Part shown: one piece after another, positions 55,340 to 64,000 of the stretch
How the letters are laid out: every line of letters starts with the position of its first letter
How positions within the stretch are numbered: position 1 is the first letter of the stretch
Source: Thalassospira sp. MCCC 1A03138
GTDB lineage: Bacteria; Pseudomonadota; Alphaproteobacteria; Rhodospirillales; Thalassospiraceae
Direction: 5' to 3'
NCBI RefSeq assembly: GCF_002115785.1
Contig: NZ_JFJY01000002.1
Coordinates: 124,001 to 188,000 of the forward strand
DNA: 64,000 bases
Notes under the pieces: model-generated
The model's input: only the letters and a program-made list of their open reading frames with translations
What the model was told of the DNA's origin: nothing
Databases searched by the model: none
Position numbers and translations under genes: made by a program

Positions 55340-55798
55340 TCAAGCCGAAACCCCAAGAAAATCTTCAAGAACACCAACAATCATGCCGTGATCCTCGTGC
55401 GAGGCAAGGCCGGAAACGGTGATTGCCGCGATCACGCCAACGCCTTTGACGCGAACCGGAAAACTGCCGCCGTGGTCGGCATAATCGGCGAAATCAATCC
55501 CATGGTCGGCAAGCGTTTTGCCCTTGGCCTTCAACGCCAATCCAAACTGCATCGATGACTGATGTTCGCGAAGCGTCAGATTGCTTTTGCGATATGCCCA
55601 GGAATCATTGGCGGGTTTTGCCCCCAAAAGGGCCGCGTGGAACAGGGTGCGATCAGATGTACGGATGTCGACGACGACCGGGGCATTCTGTGCCCGTGCA
55701 ACCGCCACAAGGGCCGATCCGATTTCCCACGCCGTTTCCTCGTCAAAGCGATCAAAGACAAGGATGGCTTCCTGGCGTTGAAGAATTTCAAGATCCAT
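55340..55798 (-). CDS. UPF0303 / HbpS-fold heme-degrading-like protein
   Basis: A 152-aa protein of the UPF0303 family, related in fold to HbpS/GlcG proteins. Features: DLEILQRQEAILVFDRFDEETAWEIGSALV at the start, APVVVDIRTSDRTLFHAALLGAKPANDSWAYRKSN, then the Gly-rich HGGSFPVRVKGVGVIAAITVSGLASHEDHGM. Role unproven; heme binding is only a fold-level suggestion. ATG 55798 follows GGAGCCCGCC; upstream open codons are excluded. Confidence 0.9.
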   Translation of the reverse strand: MDLEILQRQEAILVFDRFDEETAWEIGSALVAVARAQNAPVVVDIRTSDRTLFHAALLGAKPANDSWAYRKSNLTLREHQSSMQFGLALKAKGKTLADHGIDFADYADHGGSFPVRVKGVGVIAAITVSGLASHEDHGMIVGVLEDFLGVSA

Positions 55799-55870
55799 GG
55801 CGGGCTCCTGCAACAAAACAGTATGACGACCTATCCATAACGCATGGCACGAATTGCCGAAAGCCCTCAA

Positions 55871-55905
55871 AGAAAAAGGCTGCATCCACAATGGGATGCA
55901 GCCCT
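55871..55905 (-). terminator. Terminator of lepA
   Basis: A perfect 10-bp stem GGCTGCATCC / GGATGCAGCC with a six-base loop, followed on the minus strand by TTTTTCTTTG. It lies 24 bases past the lepA stop. Confidence 0.87.
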
Positions 55906-55928
55906 TGTTTCGATACCGTAATATCGAT

Positions 55929-57734
55929 TTATTTATCGTCGCTCATCTTAAGGGCGTTGATAAAGGCCGACTGTGGAATTTCGACCTTGCCGAACTGGCG
56001 CATCTTTTTCTTACCGGCCTTCTGTTTGTCCAGAAGTTTGCGTTTACGCGACACGTCACCGCCATAACATTTGGCTGTCACGTCTTTACGCATCGCAGAA
56101 ACCGTTTCACGTGCGATCACCTTACCGCCGATGGCTGCCTGAATGGCGACCTTGAACATCTGGCGCGGGATAAGGTCCTTAAGACGTTTGCAAATCTCGC
56201 GGCCCCGATGTTCGGCAGCAGAACGGTGAACCATCAATGCAAGCGCATCAACCGGCTCTTCGTTGACCAGAATGGATACCTTGACCAGATCGCTTTCGTC
56301 ATAGCCGGCCAGTTCGTAATCAAAGCTGGCATAACCACGCGAAATCGACTTCAGGCGGTCATAGAAATCAAACACCACCTCGTTCAGCGGCAGCTTGTAC
56401 ACCGCCATCGCCCGGTTCCCGACATAGGTCAGATCCTGCTGAATACCGCGACGTTCGGTGCAAAGCGTCAGAATGCCGCCAAGATATTCGTCCGGCACCA
56501 TGATGGATGCCTTGATCCAGGGTTCTTCAATCGCCTTGATCTTGGTGACATCGGGGAAATCCGCCGGGTTGTGCAGCAGAATATCTTCGCCCTTGGTCAT
56601 CGAGATTTTATAGGAAACCGATGGCGCCGTGGTGATCAGATCAAGTTCAAACTCGCGTTCAAGACGCTCCTGAATGATCTCCAGATGCAAAAGCCCTAGG
56701 AAGCCACAGCGGAAACCAAGCCCCAGTGCGGTCGAGTTTTCCGGCTCGAACTGGAAGGATGCATCGTTAAGGTGCAGCTTTTCAAGCGCATCGCGAAGCA
56801 CGTCATATTCGCTGGTATCAACCGGGAAAATGCCACAGAACACCACCGGAATGGACGGTTTGAAACCGGCAAGCGGTTTTGCGCAGGGACGTTTTTCTTC
56901 GGTAATCGTGTCGCCGACTTCGCATTCGGCAACGGTTTTCATACCGCAATTGATAAAGCCGACTTCACCCGGCCCCATTTCATCAAGCGCAAGCGGCTTG
57001 GGCGTGAACACGCCGACACGGTCAACCGTGTGGGTGACCTTGGCGTTCATGAAGCGGATTTTCTGGCCTTTTTTCAGGGTGCCTTCTTTGACACGCACCA
57101 GAATCATGACACCCAGATAGGAATCGTACCAGCTATCGACCAGCAGGACTTCAAGCGGTGCCGCCGGATCGCCCGTCGGAGCAGGTAAACGATGCACCAG
57201 TGCTTCGAGCACATCAGGCACGCCCAGGCCGGTTTTGGCTGAAATCATCAGCGCATCGCTGGCATCAATGCCAATCACTTCTTCGATCTGTTCCTTGACG
57301 CGGTCCGGTTCTGCGGCGGGCAGATCAACCTTGTTCAGGACAGGCACGATTTCGTGGTTGTTATCAATTGCCTGATAAACGTTGGCCAGCGTCTGCGCTT
57401 CGACACCCTGTGCGGCATCAACCACCAGAAGCGATCCCTCGCACGCGGCAAGCGAACGCGACACTTCATAGGCAAAATCGACGTGACCCGGCGTATCCAT
57501 CAGGTTCAGGGTATATTCCTGACCATCCTTGGCCGTGTATTTCAAACGCACGGCCTGCGACTTGATGGTGATCCCGCGTTCGCGTTCGATATCCATCGAG
57601 TCGAGGACCTGCTCGGACATCTCGCGATCGGTAAGACCGCCGGTAAGCTGGATCAGACGGTCGGCCAGGGTCGATTTACCGTGGTCGATATGCGCGATAA
57701 TCGAAAAGTTTCGAATGTTCTTAAGATCGGTCAT
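55929..57734 (-). CDS. lepA: Elongation factor 4 (LepA)
   Basis: Ribosome-bound GTPase that can back-translocate or assist initiation under stress. The 601-aa chain has the G domain: G1 [10 protein letters not shown]2 [12 protein letters not shown]3 DTPGH, G4 NKVDLP, G5 SAKTG. It continues through domains II, III and V, and ends with the LepA-specific C-terminal domain ([33 protein letters not shown]). Full length, single gene, strong terminator. Confidence 0.98.
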   Translation of the reverse strand: MTDLKNIRNFSIIAHIDHGKSTLADRLIQLTGGLTDREMSEQVLDSMDIERERGITIKSQAVRLKYTAKDGQEYTLNLMDTPGHVDFAYEVSRSLAACEGSLLVVDAAQGVEAQTLANVYQAIDNNHEIVPVLNKVDLPAAEPDRVKEQIEEVIGIDASDALMISAKTGLGVPDVLEALVHRLPAPTGDPAAPLEVLLVDSWYDSYLGVMILVRVKEGTLKKGQKIRFMNAKVTHTVDRVGVFTPKPLALDEMGPGEVGFINCGMKTVAECEVGDTITEEKRPCAKPLAGFKPSIPVVFCGIFPVDTSEYDVLRDALEKLHLNDASFQFEPENSTALGLGFRCGFLGLLHLEIIQERLEREFELDLITTAPSVSYKISMTKGEDILLHNPADFPDVTKIKAIEEPWIKASIMVPDEYLGGILTLCTERRGIQQDLTYVGNRAMAVYKLPLNEVVFDFYDRLKSISRGYASFDYELAGYDESDLVKVSILVNEEPVDALALMVHRSAAEHRGREICKRLKDLIPRQMFKVAIQAAIGGKVIARETVSAMRKDVTAKCYGGDVSRKRKLLDKQKAGKKKMRQFGKVEIPQSAFINALKMSDDK

Positions 57735-58268
57735 ATGGCTGCTTCTGGCACTGGGCGATGGTTATGTCAAAAATTCGGTTCGGTTTTTGCCAAAACTTGA
57801 TCGCATTTCACATCGATCATTTATCACAAAGCCGGTGTCACGCCGTTTGCACCATCCCGGTCAGCCAGCCCTGCACAAGGCAGCGACATCTGGAAAGGCA
57901 CGGCAGTAAAAGTTGTGCTGCCGCGGAGCAAGCGGGCGATACCGGCAATTTCGGATCGTCTTGGCCGTCCTGGCGATAAAAACCAATCGCCAACAGCGGG
58001 TTTATAGGGGTTTTTAACTTCAATTAGAAGCACTGTGTTTGAATCAGGTTCTGCGAATTCGCCTTCACCCTGCCCCGGATTTGCATGATCGTCCCTTCCT
58101 GATGGCAACAACATACCCCGAACAAGAGCAAGTTGCTGTCACTGCGCGATTTTTTATATGAGATCATCCGCATTATTGCCGGTTGAAAGCTTTTCAACCC
58201 GACCAAAAAAACATAGGCTTTGATCACGGGGCAGTTAGGCAGGATCAGGCAAGGGTGCAATAAAGAAA
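57735..58268. other. 534-base gap upstream of lepA and the sensor kinase
   Basis: No gene here is well supported. On the minus strand a 20-codon reading frame (58086-58024, MQIRGRVKANSQNLIQTQCF) begins seven bases after GGAAGGG, so a leader peptide is possible. A 7-bp perfect stem TGGCGAT/ATCGCCA lies at about 57971-57993, and an inverted repeat GGTTGAAA/TTTCAACC near 58181-58199. Both promoters must lie here. Confidence 0.4.
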
Positions 58269-60311
58269 ATGTTTCTGACATCCATCGAGCCCTCATTGTC
58301 CCGACGCGGGTTAAGCAAACTGCGAAAGCGTCTGGCTGCGCTCACTATGACCGGCATGGTGATCCTGCTTTTTTCCTTCTTCTTTATCCAGAAAACACTA
58401 TACGACAGTGCGATTGATCAGGCGCGAGCGCAAATGATGGCCATCACTTATCATCTGAGTGCCGTGCTGATGCAAAACAGCACAATCGACCTGCAACGCG
58501 TCATTGATGAAAATCCCGATCTTTCCGTTGGCGTTCTGGATACTGATCGCAATCAGATCAACGGCACCATTCCGGCCCATTTGATTGATGATCTTTTTGA
58601 CGAGATAAACGAACAAAAGGCATATCGCGGCAGTTTGCTTTGCATGCATGGCAATACCGTGATGCTGATGGCCTACAGTATTTTGCCGCAGCTTGACCGT
58701 ATCGTTGTGACCTACATTCCGCGGCACATTTTATTGGGCAACTGGCGCGAAGCCATCATGCTTCACGCCTCGTTGTTCCTGATCGTGCTGGTTATTATGG
58801 CGGGACTTTCTGTCTGGCTGTGGCAGCGCCTGAAACGACAGCATTTGCGCGCCGCCGACCTGGCCGAGCATTTCAACGATTCAGAAAACACGCTGTCTGA
58901 TTGCGGCTGTGCGATTTTAAGCTGGTCGTCAAAGAACCCGTCGGGAATTCTTACATCTCGTCTGAACTGGCCGGAAATACTCGGCCTTGAATTTGGCGAT
59001 GTCAAACCAACCGCCGATGCATTTCTGTCACGTCTTGGCGAGGCATCGCGGGCACAGCTAAGAAGTCCGCTGATTGACAACGAGTGGCAAGATAATCGTA
59101 TCGGCACAATGGTCGATATACTGACATCGGCCGGTCAAACTCAGCGCTTTTATCTGATGGCTCAACGCCGTCAGGAAGAAGATAGTGAAACCATTACCGT
59201 CCTTTTGCTGGAAATCGCCCCGCAGCAGGAACTTTGTCACCCGTTCGAAACCTATCTGCATCATACGCCAGAACCTGCGATCGCCGTCGACATGGAAGGC
59301 ATTCTGCAAGGCCTCAGCCCCGCATTGGCCGAACTTGTTGGCAAGGCGGTCTATGACCTGATCGGAAAGCCGGTCGAATTTCTTTTCCTGCCAGAAGACC
59401 GGGAAACTATCCGCACAAGTTTCATAAACCGGCAAAGTGGCGATACACAGGAAAGAGAACTGGTTTTACGTATTTCCGATCAGCGCGGGGAAACCCGATG
59501 GCTGGCGTGGCACGGCATTGGTCCGTTCGAGGGCATGACATTCAGCAGCGCACGCGACGTGACCCAGTTTGTCGAAAATGCAAACAAGCTTCGCGATACC
59601 CTTGATCAGCTCAAGCGGACCAATGAAGACCTTGAGCAATTTGCCTATGTCGCGTCCCATGACCTGCAACAGCCATTACGCATGGTCGCAAGCTATACCC
59701 AGCTTTTGAAACGCCGTTATGGCGGATCACTTGACCAGGAAGCGGACGAATATATCGACTATGCGGTCGATGGCGCAAAGCGCATGCATAAACTGATCAG
59801 CCATTTGCTGGAATATGCCAAAACCGGCAGCAACGATGATGAAATGGCGGAACTCGACTGCAATCAGGTGCTTAACGAAGCGCAAGCCGACCTCAAGGCC
59901 ATTATTGTTCAGGAACAGGCAACCATTACCCATAATGATCTGCCCGTGATCAACGGTGATCGGATCAGTTTGTCACGTCTATTCCAGAACCTGCTGTCGA
60001 ATGCGATCAAATATCGTCGCCCGGGCGTCCCGCCTCACATCGATATTCATGCCGTGCGAGATCCCGACATGCCCGGATTCTGGCGTATTTCGGTTCGCGA
60101 TAATGGAATTGGCATTCATCCGGAACATGCACATCGTATTTTCCGCCTGTTCCAGCGTTTACACAAAGATGAGTTCAGCGGAACCGGGCTTGGGCTTTCA
60201 CTATGCCGGAAAATTGCAGAACAGCATGGCGGCCGGATATGGCTTGATACGACCCGCCCCCTGACCGATCCCGGTGCCACATTTGTCTTCACTCTGCGCG
60301 GGAAGCCATAA
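58269..60311 (+). CDS. Orphan membrane histidine kinase with PAS domain
   Basis: Two-component sensor of 680 aa. Order: membrane helix (about 22-42), extracytoplasmic sensor region (about 43-162), second helix (about 163-184), linker with a degenerate PAS-like region (about 210-320), a PAS domain (about 330-425: PEPAIAVDMEGILQGLSPALAEL), coiled coil, HisKA with the phospho-acceptor His464 in QFAYVASHDLQQPLRMVASY, then HATPase with NLLSNAIKYR, VRDNGIGIHPEH and GTGLGLSLC. The HisKA sequence is of the type seen in bacteriophytochromes and related kinases. No response regulator is adjacent. Start near a weak upstream AAGAAA. Confidence 0.93.
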   Translation: MFLTSIEPSLSRRGLSKLRKRLAALTMTGMVILLFSFFFIQKTLYDSAIDQARAQMMAITYHLSAVLMQNSTIDLQRVIDENPDLSVGVLDTDRNQINGTIPAHLIDDLFDEINEQKAYRGSLLCMHGNTVMLMAYSILPQLDRIVVTYIPRHILLGNWREAIMLHASLFLIVLVIMAGLSVWLWQRLKRQHLRAADLAEHFNDSENTLSDCGCAILSWSSKNPSGILTSRLNWPEILGLEFGDVKPTADAFLSRLGEASRAQLRSPLIDNEWQDNRIGTMVDILTSAGQTQRFYLMAQRRQEEDSETITVLLLEIAPQQELCHPFETYLHHTPEPAIAVDMEGILQGLSPALAELVGKAVYDLIGKPVEFLFLPEDRETIRTSFINRQSGDTQERELVLRISDQRGETRWLAWHGIGPFEGMTFSSARDVTQFVENANKLRDTLDQLKRTNEDLEQFAYVASHDLQQPLRMVASYTQLLKRRYGGSLDQEADEYIDYAVDGAKRMHKLISHLLEYAKTGSNDDEMAELDCNQVLNEAQADLKAIIVQEQATITHNDLPVINGDRISLSRLFQNLLSNAIKYRRPGVPPHIDIHAVRDPDMPGFWRISVRDNGIGIHPEHAHRIFRLFQRLHKDEFSGTGLGLSLCRKIAEQHGGRIWLDTTRPLTDPGATFVFTLRGKP

Positions 60312-60420
60312 AGGCCCCCCAAGTCCAAGGGTGGCAAGCATCTTGCTTTGGAACAGACAGCACAAAGCGGGTCGGTAAAACCTGCCCGCTTGATGACCAT
60401 CGGCCACGACGGAGCATGGT

Positions 60421-60876
60421 ATGACTAGCACCCGTTTCTATACGGCACTTTCATTGACTGGTTTGTTGCTTCTGGCAGCATGTGGCTCGGACATGCGAAC
60501 CATGCCAAACAGCCACATGCAATCGCTGGCCAGCCTGTTTGCCGAGCGCGATGTTCATGCCCCTATGCCGCGCGGATGGCGGCAATTGAATGGCAAAGAA
60601 ATCAACTACCGTTTCGCAAACGAAACTTACGCTGTTTACTCAGTTGACGAGGATGAAGAACTGCTGGTCATGCATCTGTCCGATAACGGAACCGGTCGGC
60701 TTGAAGCGGATGACGACTGGGAAAGCTGCACATGGAACAGCATGATCGATCAACTTAACATCGAATGCGATGACACCGATATGGAATGGCGGATTTACAC
60801 CAATGGTCCGGACATCGTGGCCGTCGACCTTGATGAAGAAGAATTTGCCGTCTTGCGTAAACGACCAGGTGGATAG
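60421..60876 (+). CDS. Small lipoprotein of unknown function
   Basis: A 151-aa protein with a lipoprotein signal: a hydrophobic stretch ending LLLLAAC with the acylated Cys at residue 21; +2 is Gly, so outer-membrane sorting is likely. The mature part is acidic (DEDEELL, EADDDWE, DDTDMEW, DLDEEEF), with a possible disulfide between the Cys in WESCTWN and IECDD. I do not recognise the family. It lies 109 bases after the kinase on the same strand. Confidence 0.85.
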   Translation: MTSTRFYTALSLTGLLLLAACGSDMRTMPNSHMQSLASLFAERDVHAPMPRGWRQLNGKEINYRFANETYAVYSVDEDEELLVMHLSDNGTGRLEADDDWESCTWNSMIDQLNIECDDTDMEWRIYTNGPDIVAVDLDEEEFAVLRKRPGG

Positions 60877-60917
60877 CTTCCTTGCGCCTTCGCGCACATT
60901 CCCACATTCGGACAACA

Positions 60918-60950
60918 AAAAACGGGCCGCCAGACAGGCGACCCGTTTTT
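60918..60950. terminator. Bidirectional terminator, lipoprotein / pheT
   Basis: AAAAACGGG and CCCGTTTTT plus inner CGCC/GGCG form a long stem between converging genes, with A and T runs on the two sides. Confidence 0.87.
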
Positions 60951-60972
60951 ACTATGCTTGTCGGGGAAAACC

Positions 60973-63381
60973 CTAGGCGCGCAAAGAACCGCCTGTTGCC
61001 TTTTCGACAGCAGCGACAACCTTTTTACAAACCCCGTCGATTTCTTCTTCGGTCAGGGTTGCCTTGGTCGGCTGCAAGGTGATCGAGAAAGCAATCGATT
61101 TCTTGCCATCCTCGATACCTTTGCCGGCATAAAGATCAAAGATCGTGACATCCGAAATCAGGTTACGGTCCACATTCCGTGCTGCCTTGACAATGGCTTC
61201 GGACTGAACATCCGCATCCAGAAGGAAGGCAAAATCACGTTCGACCGACTGGAAGCTTGATGCATTCAGTAACGGGCGACCGGTGCCTTTTTTCTTTGGC
61301 ATCGGAACGTTTTCAACGAACAGCTCGAACGCAACGACGCGCCCTTTGACACCCAAAGCTTTCAATACTTTCGGGTGCAGTTCACCGAAATAGCCAAGGA
61401 TGTTTTTCGGTCCCAGCTGCAAGGCGGCTGATCGGCCCGGGTGATACCACGACGGGGCACCATCAGCATTCACCTGCACGTTGGCTGCGGCAGTACCAAG
61501 GGCTTCCAGCAATGCCTCGGCATCCGCCTTGACATCAAACAGGTCAATATCCCGACGGGACCCTGTCCAGCTGCGCGGAGTAGTTGATCCTGACCGCAAA
61601 CCGGCCGCAACCAAACGCTGATCCCCCGGCTGATCGCCAAAGAATTCCGGACCGGCTTCAAACAGTGCCAGATCGGCAAAGCCGCGCGACTGATTGCGAC
61701 CGACTGCAGCAATCAGGTTGATCAGCACATTGGGCCGCATCACATCAAGATCGGAACTGATCGGATTGGCAAGGAACAGCCCCGGTTTCAAATCCGCAAA
61801 CAGTTTTGCCCAACGCGAGTCCGTGAACGACCATGTGACGGTTTCAAACATGCCGCGCGAAGCCAGTGTCCGACGGGTCAGACCGACCCGCTTTTGGAAC
61901 GGGCTAAGGGCCGGAACCGGCAGGCTGGTTTCACGTTCCAGCGGCACCGTCGGTATTTTGTCATATCCGACAATGCGCAGCACTTCCTCGACCAGATCGG
62001 CTTCGCCGATAACATCCGGACGCCAGGTCGGTGCAACAGCTGTAATAACCGGCGCAGAACCGCTGACTTCGAAGCCAAGCGACTTCAGAATTGCAATCGC
62101 CTGATCGGCGTCAACTTCAACACCACCCAGTTCCCGGATGCGATCAATGCGAAGATCAAAGCTGTTCCGGGGCGCAGGAACTTCCCCGGCCTTGACCACG
62201 TGCGAAACTTCGCCACCACAAAGTTCCGTGATCAGACGGGTGGCAACTTCCATGCCCCAGACAATTGATTGCGGATCAACGCCGCGCTCGAACCGGTAAC
62301 GCGCGTCGGAATTGATCTGCAGTTTGCGACCGGTTTTTGCAACACTGATCGGATCGAACAGGGCACATTCGACAAACACATTGACCGTGTCTTCGACACA
62401 ACCGGTTTCTTCACCGCCGATAATACCACCGATGCCAAGTGCCTTTGCCTGATCGGCAATCACGACCATGCTGTCGGACAGCTCGTATTCCCTGTTATCA
62501 AGTGCAGCAAGCTTTTCGCCATTGGTTGCATAGCGCACATTGATGTCACCCGACATCTTGTCGGCATCAAATACATGCAATGGACGAGCAAGATCATGGG
62601 TCACAAGGTTTGTGATATCGACAAGAGTCGAAATCGGCCGCAAACCGATGGCTTCAAGACGGGCTTTCAGCCATGCCGGGCTTTCGCCGTTTTTAACACC
62701 ACGGATATAGCGACCATAAAATGCCGGGGCTGCGCCATTTTTCGCAATATCGGCTGAAATCGTGACACCCACCGGGCTATCAAACGATCCGGCAACCGCT
62801 TCCTGACGGGGATCTGCCTTTAGCGCCCCAAGACCGGCAGCGGCAAGATCACGTGCGATCCCGCGTACACCGGTACAATCGGGACGGTTCGGGGTCAGGC
62901 CGATTTCAATGATCGGATCGTCCGCACCAAGAACCGTTGCAACCTGTGCACCGATTTCGGCATCTTCCGGCAACTCGATGATGCCGTCGTGATCTTCACC
63001 CAGGCAAAGTTCGCGGGTCGAACACATCATGCCCTGACTTTCGACGCCGCGGATTTTACCCGGTTTCAGTTTCGAACCGTCAATCGGGATGATCGCGCCC
63101 GGCTGTGCCAGTGCAACCTTGATCCCGGTTCGTGCGTTCGGTGCACCGCAAACGACCTGAATGATTTTATCACCGGTATTCACCCGGCACAGTTTCAGGC
63201 GGTCGGCATCCGGGTGCTGGCCAGCTTCTTCGATATAGGCGACACGGATATCCCTAAGCGCTGCGGCCCGGTCGGTGACGCTTTCGATTTCAAGCCCGAC
63301 ATCGGTCAGTTTTTCAGCGATAACATCAATCGACGCATCGGTATCGAGGTGCTGCTTCAGCCAATCGAGTGTGAATTTCAT
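60973..63381 (-). CDS. pheT: Phenylalanyl-tRNA synthetase beta subunit
   Basis: Beta subunit of the alpha2-beta2 class II enzyme that charges tRNA-Phe. The 802-aa chain starts MKFTLDWLKQHLD. It contains the tRNA-binding EMAP-like domain (residues about 40-150, IQVVCGAPNARTGIKVALA, GVESQGMMCSTRELCLGED), the B3/B4 editing region (RPDCTGVRGIARDLAAAG; TNLVTHDLARPLHVFDADK), B5 (VAPTWRPDVIGEADLVEEVLRIVGYDKIP) and the C-terminal ferredoxin-fold anticodon domain (FQSVERDFAFLLD). It begins four bases after the pheS stop and ends at a terminator. Confidence 0.98.
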   Translation of the reverse strand: MKFTLDWLKQHLDTDASIDVIAEKLTDVGLEIESVTDRAAALRDIRVAYIEEAGQHPDADRLKLCRVNTGDKIIQVVCGAPNARTGIKVALAQPGAIIPIDGSKLKPGKIRGVESQGMMCSTRELCLGEDHDGIIELPEDAEIGAQVATVLGADDPIIEIGLTPNRPDCTGVRGIARDLAAAGLGALKADPRQEAVAGSFDSPVGVTISADIAKNGAAPAFYGRYIRGVKNGESPAWLKARLEAIGLRPISTLVDITNLVTHDLARPLHVFDADKMSGDINVRYATNGEKLAALDNREYELSDSMVVIADQAKALGIGGIIGGEETGCVEDTVNVFVECALFDPISVAKTGRKLQINSDARYRFERGVDPQSIVWGMEVATRLITELCGGEVSHVVKAGEVPAPRNSFDLRIDRIRELGGVEVDADQAIAILKSLGFEVSGSAPVITAVAPTWRPDVIGEADLVEEVLRIVGYDKIPTVPLERETSLPVPALSPFQKRVGLTRRTLASRGMFETVTWSFTDSRWAKLFADLKPGLFLANPISSDLDVMRPNVLINLIAAVGRNQSRGFADLALFEAGPEFFGDQPGDQRLVAAGLRSGSTTPRSWTGSRRDIDLFDVKADAEALLEALGTAAANVQVNADGAPSWYHPGRSAALQLGPKNILGYFGELHPKVLKALGVKGRVVAFELFVENVPMPKKKGTGRPLLNASSFQSVERDFAFLLDADVQSEAIVKAARNVDRNLISDVTIFDLYAGKGIEDGKKSIAFSITLQPTKATLTEEEIDGVCKKVVAAVEKATGGSLRA

Positions 63382-63385
63382 GATC

Positions 63386-64000
63386 TTAGCCTCTCACCAT
63401 GTTCGGTACATCCAGCGGCACGAAACCGTAATGTTTCAGCCAGCGCAGATCGGTATCGAAGAAGGTGCGAAGATCGGGAATGCCGTATTTCAGCATCGCG
63501 ATACGTTCGATCCCCATGCCAAAGGCAAAGCCCTGATATTCATTTGGATCAAGCCCACAAGCCGCCAGAACGCGCGGATGAACCATGCCGCAGCCCAGAA
63601 TCTCCAGCCAGTCGTCGCCTTCACCAATCTTGAGCTCCCCACCCTTGCGCGAACAGCCAATGTCCATTTCGGCACTCGGCTCGGTAAACGGGAAGAAGCT
63701 CGGACGGTAGCGAACCGGAACTTCATCCAGTTCGAAATAGGTTTTAACAAACTCCAGCAGGCACCCTTTCAGGTGACCCATATGGGTTTTCTTGTCGATC
63801 ACCAGTCCCTCGACCTGATGGAACATCGGCGTATGGGTCATATCGCTATCGGAACGATATGTCCGCCCCGGCGCGATGATCCGGATCGGTGGGGTTTTGC
63901 TCTGCATGGTTCTGATTTGCACCGGCGAGGTATGGGTGCGCAGCACAAGGCGCGACCCGTCTTCCTGCTCGGGCAGATAGAAGGTATCCTGCATCTCGCG
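63386..64000 (-). CDS. pheS: Phenylalanyl-tRNA synthetase alpha subunit, 3' part
   Basis: The C-terminal catalytic part of PheS; the gene continues past the right end of the window. Visible class II motifs are MQDTFYL (motif 1 region), [18 protein letters not shown] segment with RTHTS, the motif 2 Arg loop in [30 protein letters not shown], and motif 3 [32 protein letters not shown]. The frame is open to base 64000, so this is a cut, not a truncation. Confidence 0.97.
   Translation of the reverse strand, partial: REMQDTFYLPEQEDGSRLVLRTHTSPVQIRTMQSKTPPIRIIAPGRTYRSDSDMTHTPMFHQVEGLVIDKKTHMGHLKGCLLEFVKTYFELDEVPVRYRPSFFPFTEPSAEMDIGCSRKGGELKIGEGDDWLEILGCGMVHPRVLAACGLDPNEYQGFAFGMGIERIAMLKYGIPDLRTFFDTDLRWLKHYGFVPLDVPNMVRG

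Overview
The window reads as chromosome of a marine-type alphaproteobacterium of the Rhodospirillales, most like Thalassospira. This is an inference from gene content and protein character: a very large NAD-dependent glutamate dehydrogenase, the glnK-amtB pair, alphaproteobacterial AddAB and an AmgK/MurU cell-wall recycling pair, at moderate GC. Coding density is high. I see no phage, transposase, integrase, CRISPR array or rRNA. Both window ends are cut: the left end holds only non-coding DNA, and the right end lies inside pheS.

Layout. 0.4-4.7 kb: tesA-like esterase divergent from a YbbA/YbbP-type ABC exporter, the same arrangement as in E. coli. 4.8-8.1 kb: acyl-CoA synthetase and an unrecognised exported protein with one C-terminal haem motif. 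8.3-11.8 kb: Bax-inhibitor-1/YccA-like protein, an unrecognised helical-repeat protein and HtpX protease behind a heat-shock-like promoter. 12.0-17.2 kb: MexEF-like RND pump with a TetR repressor gene and two matching operator-like palindromes. 17.4-22.3 kb: NAD-GDH. 22.6-25.4 kb: FabI-like reductase, RTX-repeat protein, DUF488 protein. 25.5-25.7 kb: two identical tRNA-Gly(GCC). 25.9-28.7 kb: ProX-like deacylase, then an overlapping operon CnoX-like thioredoxin / LON-domain protein / Trm112 / DUF971. 28.9-30.9 kb: OmpW with an FNR/FixK-like box, and a UbiH-type hydroxylase. 31.4-34.7 kb: glnK-amtB and a second amt, each preceded by a sigma-54-like promoter. 34.9-38.7 kb: DapC-like aminotransferase and FtsK. 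38.9-42.5 kb: two tandem sCache chemoreceptors. 42.6-52.0 kb: trxA and the tightly coupled tsaE-amgK-murU-addB-addA run. 52.2-55.8 kb: TrxR-like ferredoxin reductase, GFA protein, SDR + SnoaL-like operon divergent from an HxlR regulator with a perfect palindrome between them, UPF0303 protein. 55.9-60.9 kb: lepA, an orphan histidine kinase and a small lipoprotein. 61.0-64.0 kb: pheT and the 3' part of pheS.

The genes are mostly housekeeping and stress or nutrient-response functions. Nitrogen assimilation (PII, two Amt proteins, GDH), membrane-protein quality control, export of toxic compounds, peptidoglycan recycling and recombination repair are the coherent blocks. I found no clear new multi-gene defence or mobile system. 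The more unusual items are two unrecognised proteins and several well-formed regulatory sites that fit the genes beside them. All functional calls come from reading motifs; no database search was run.
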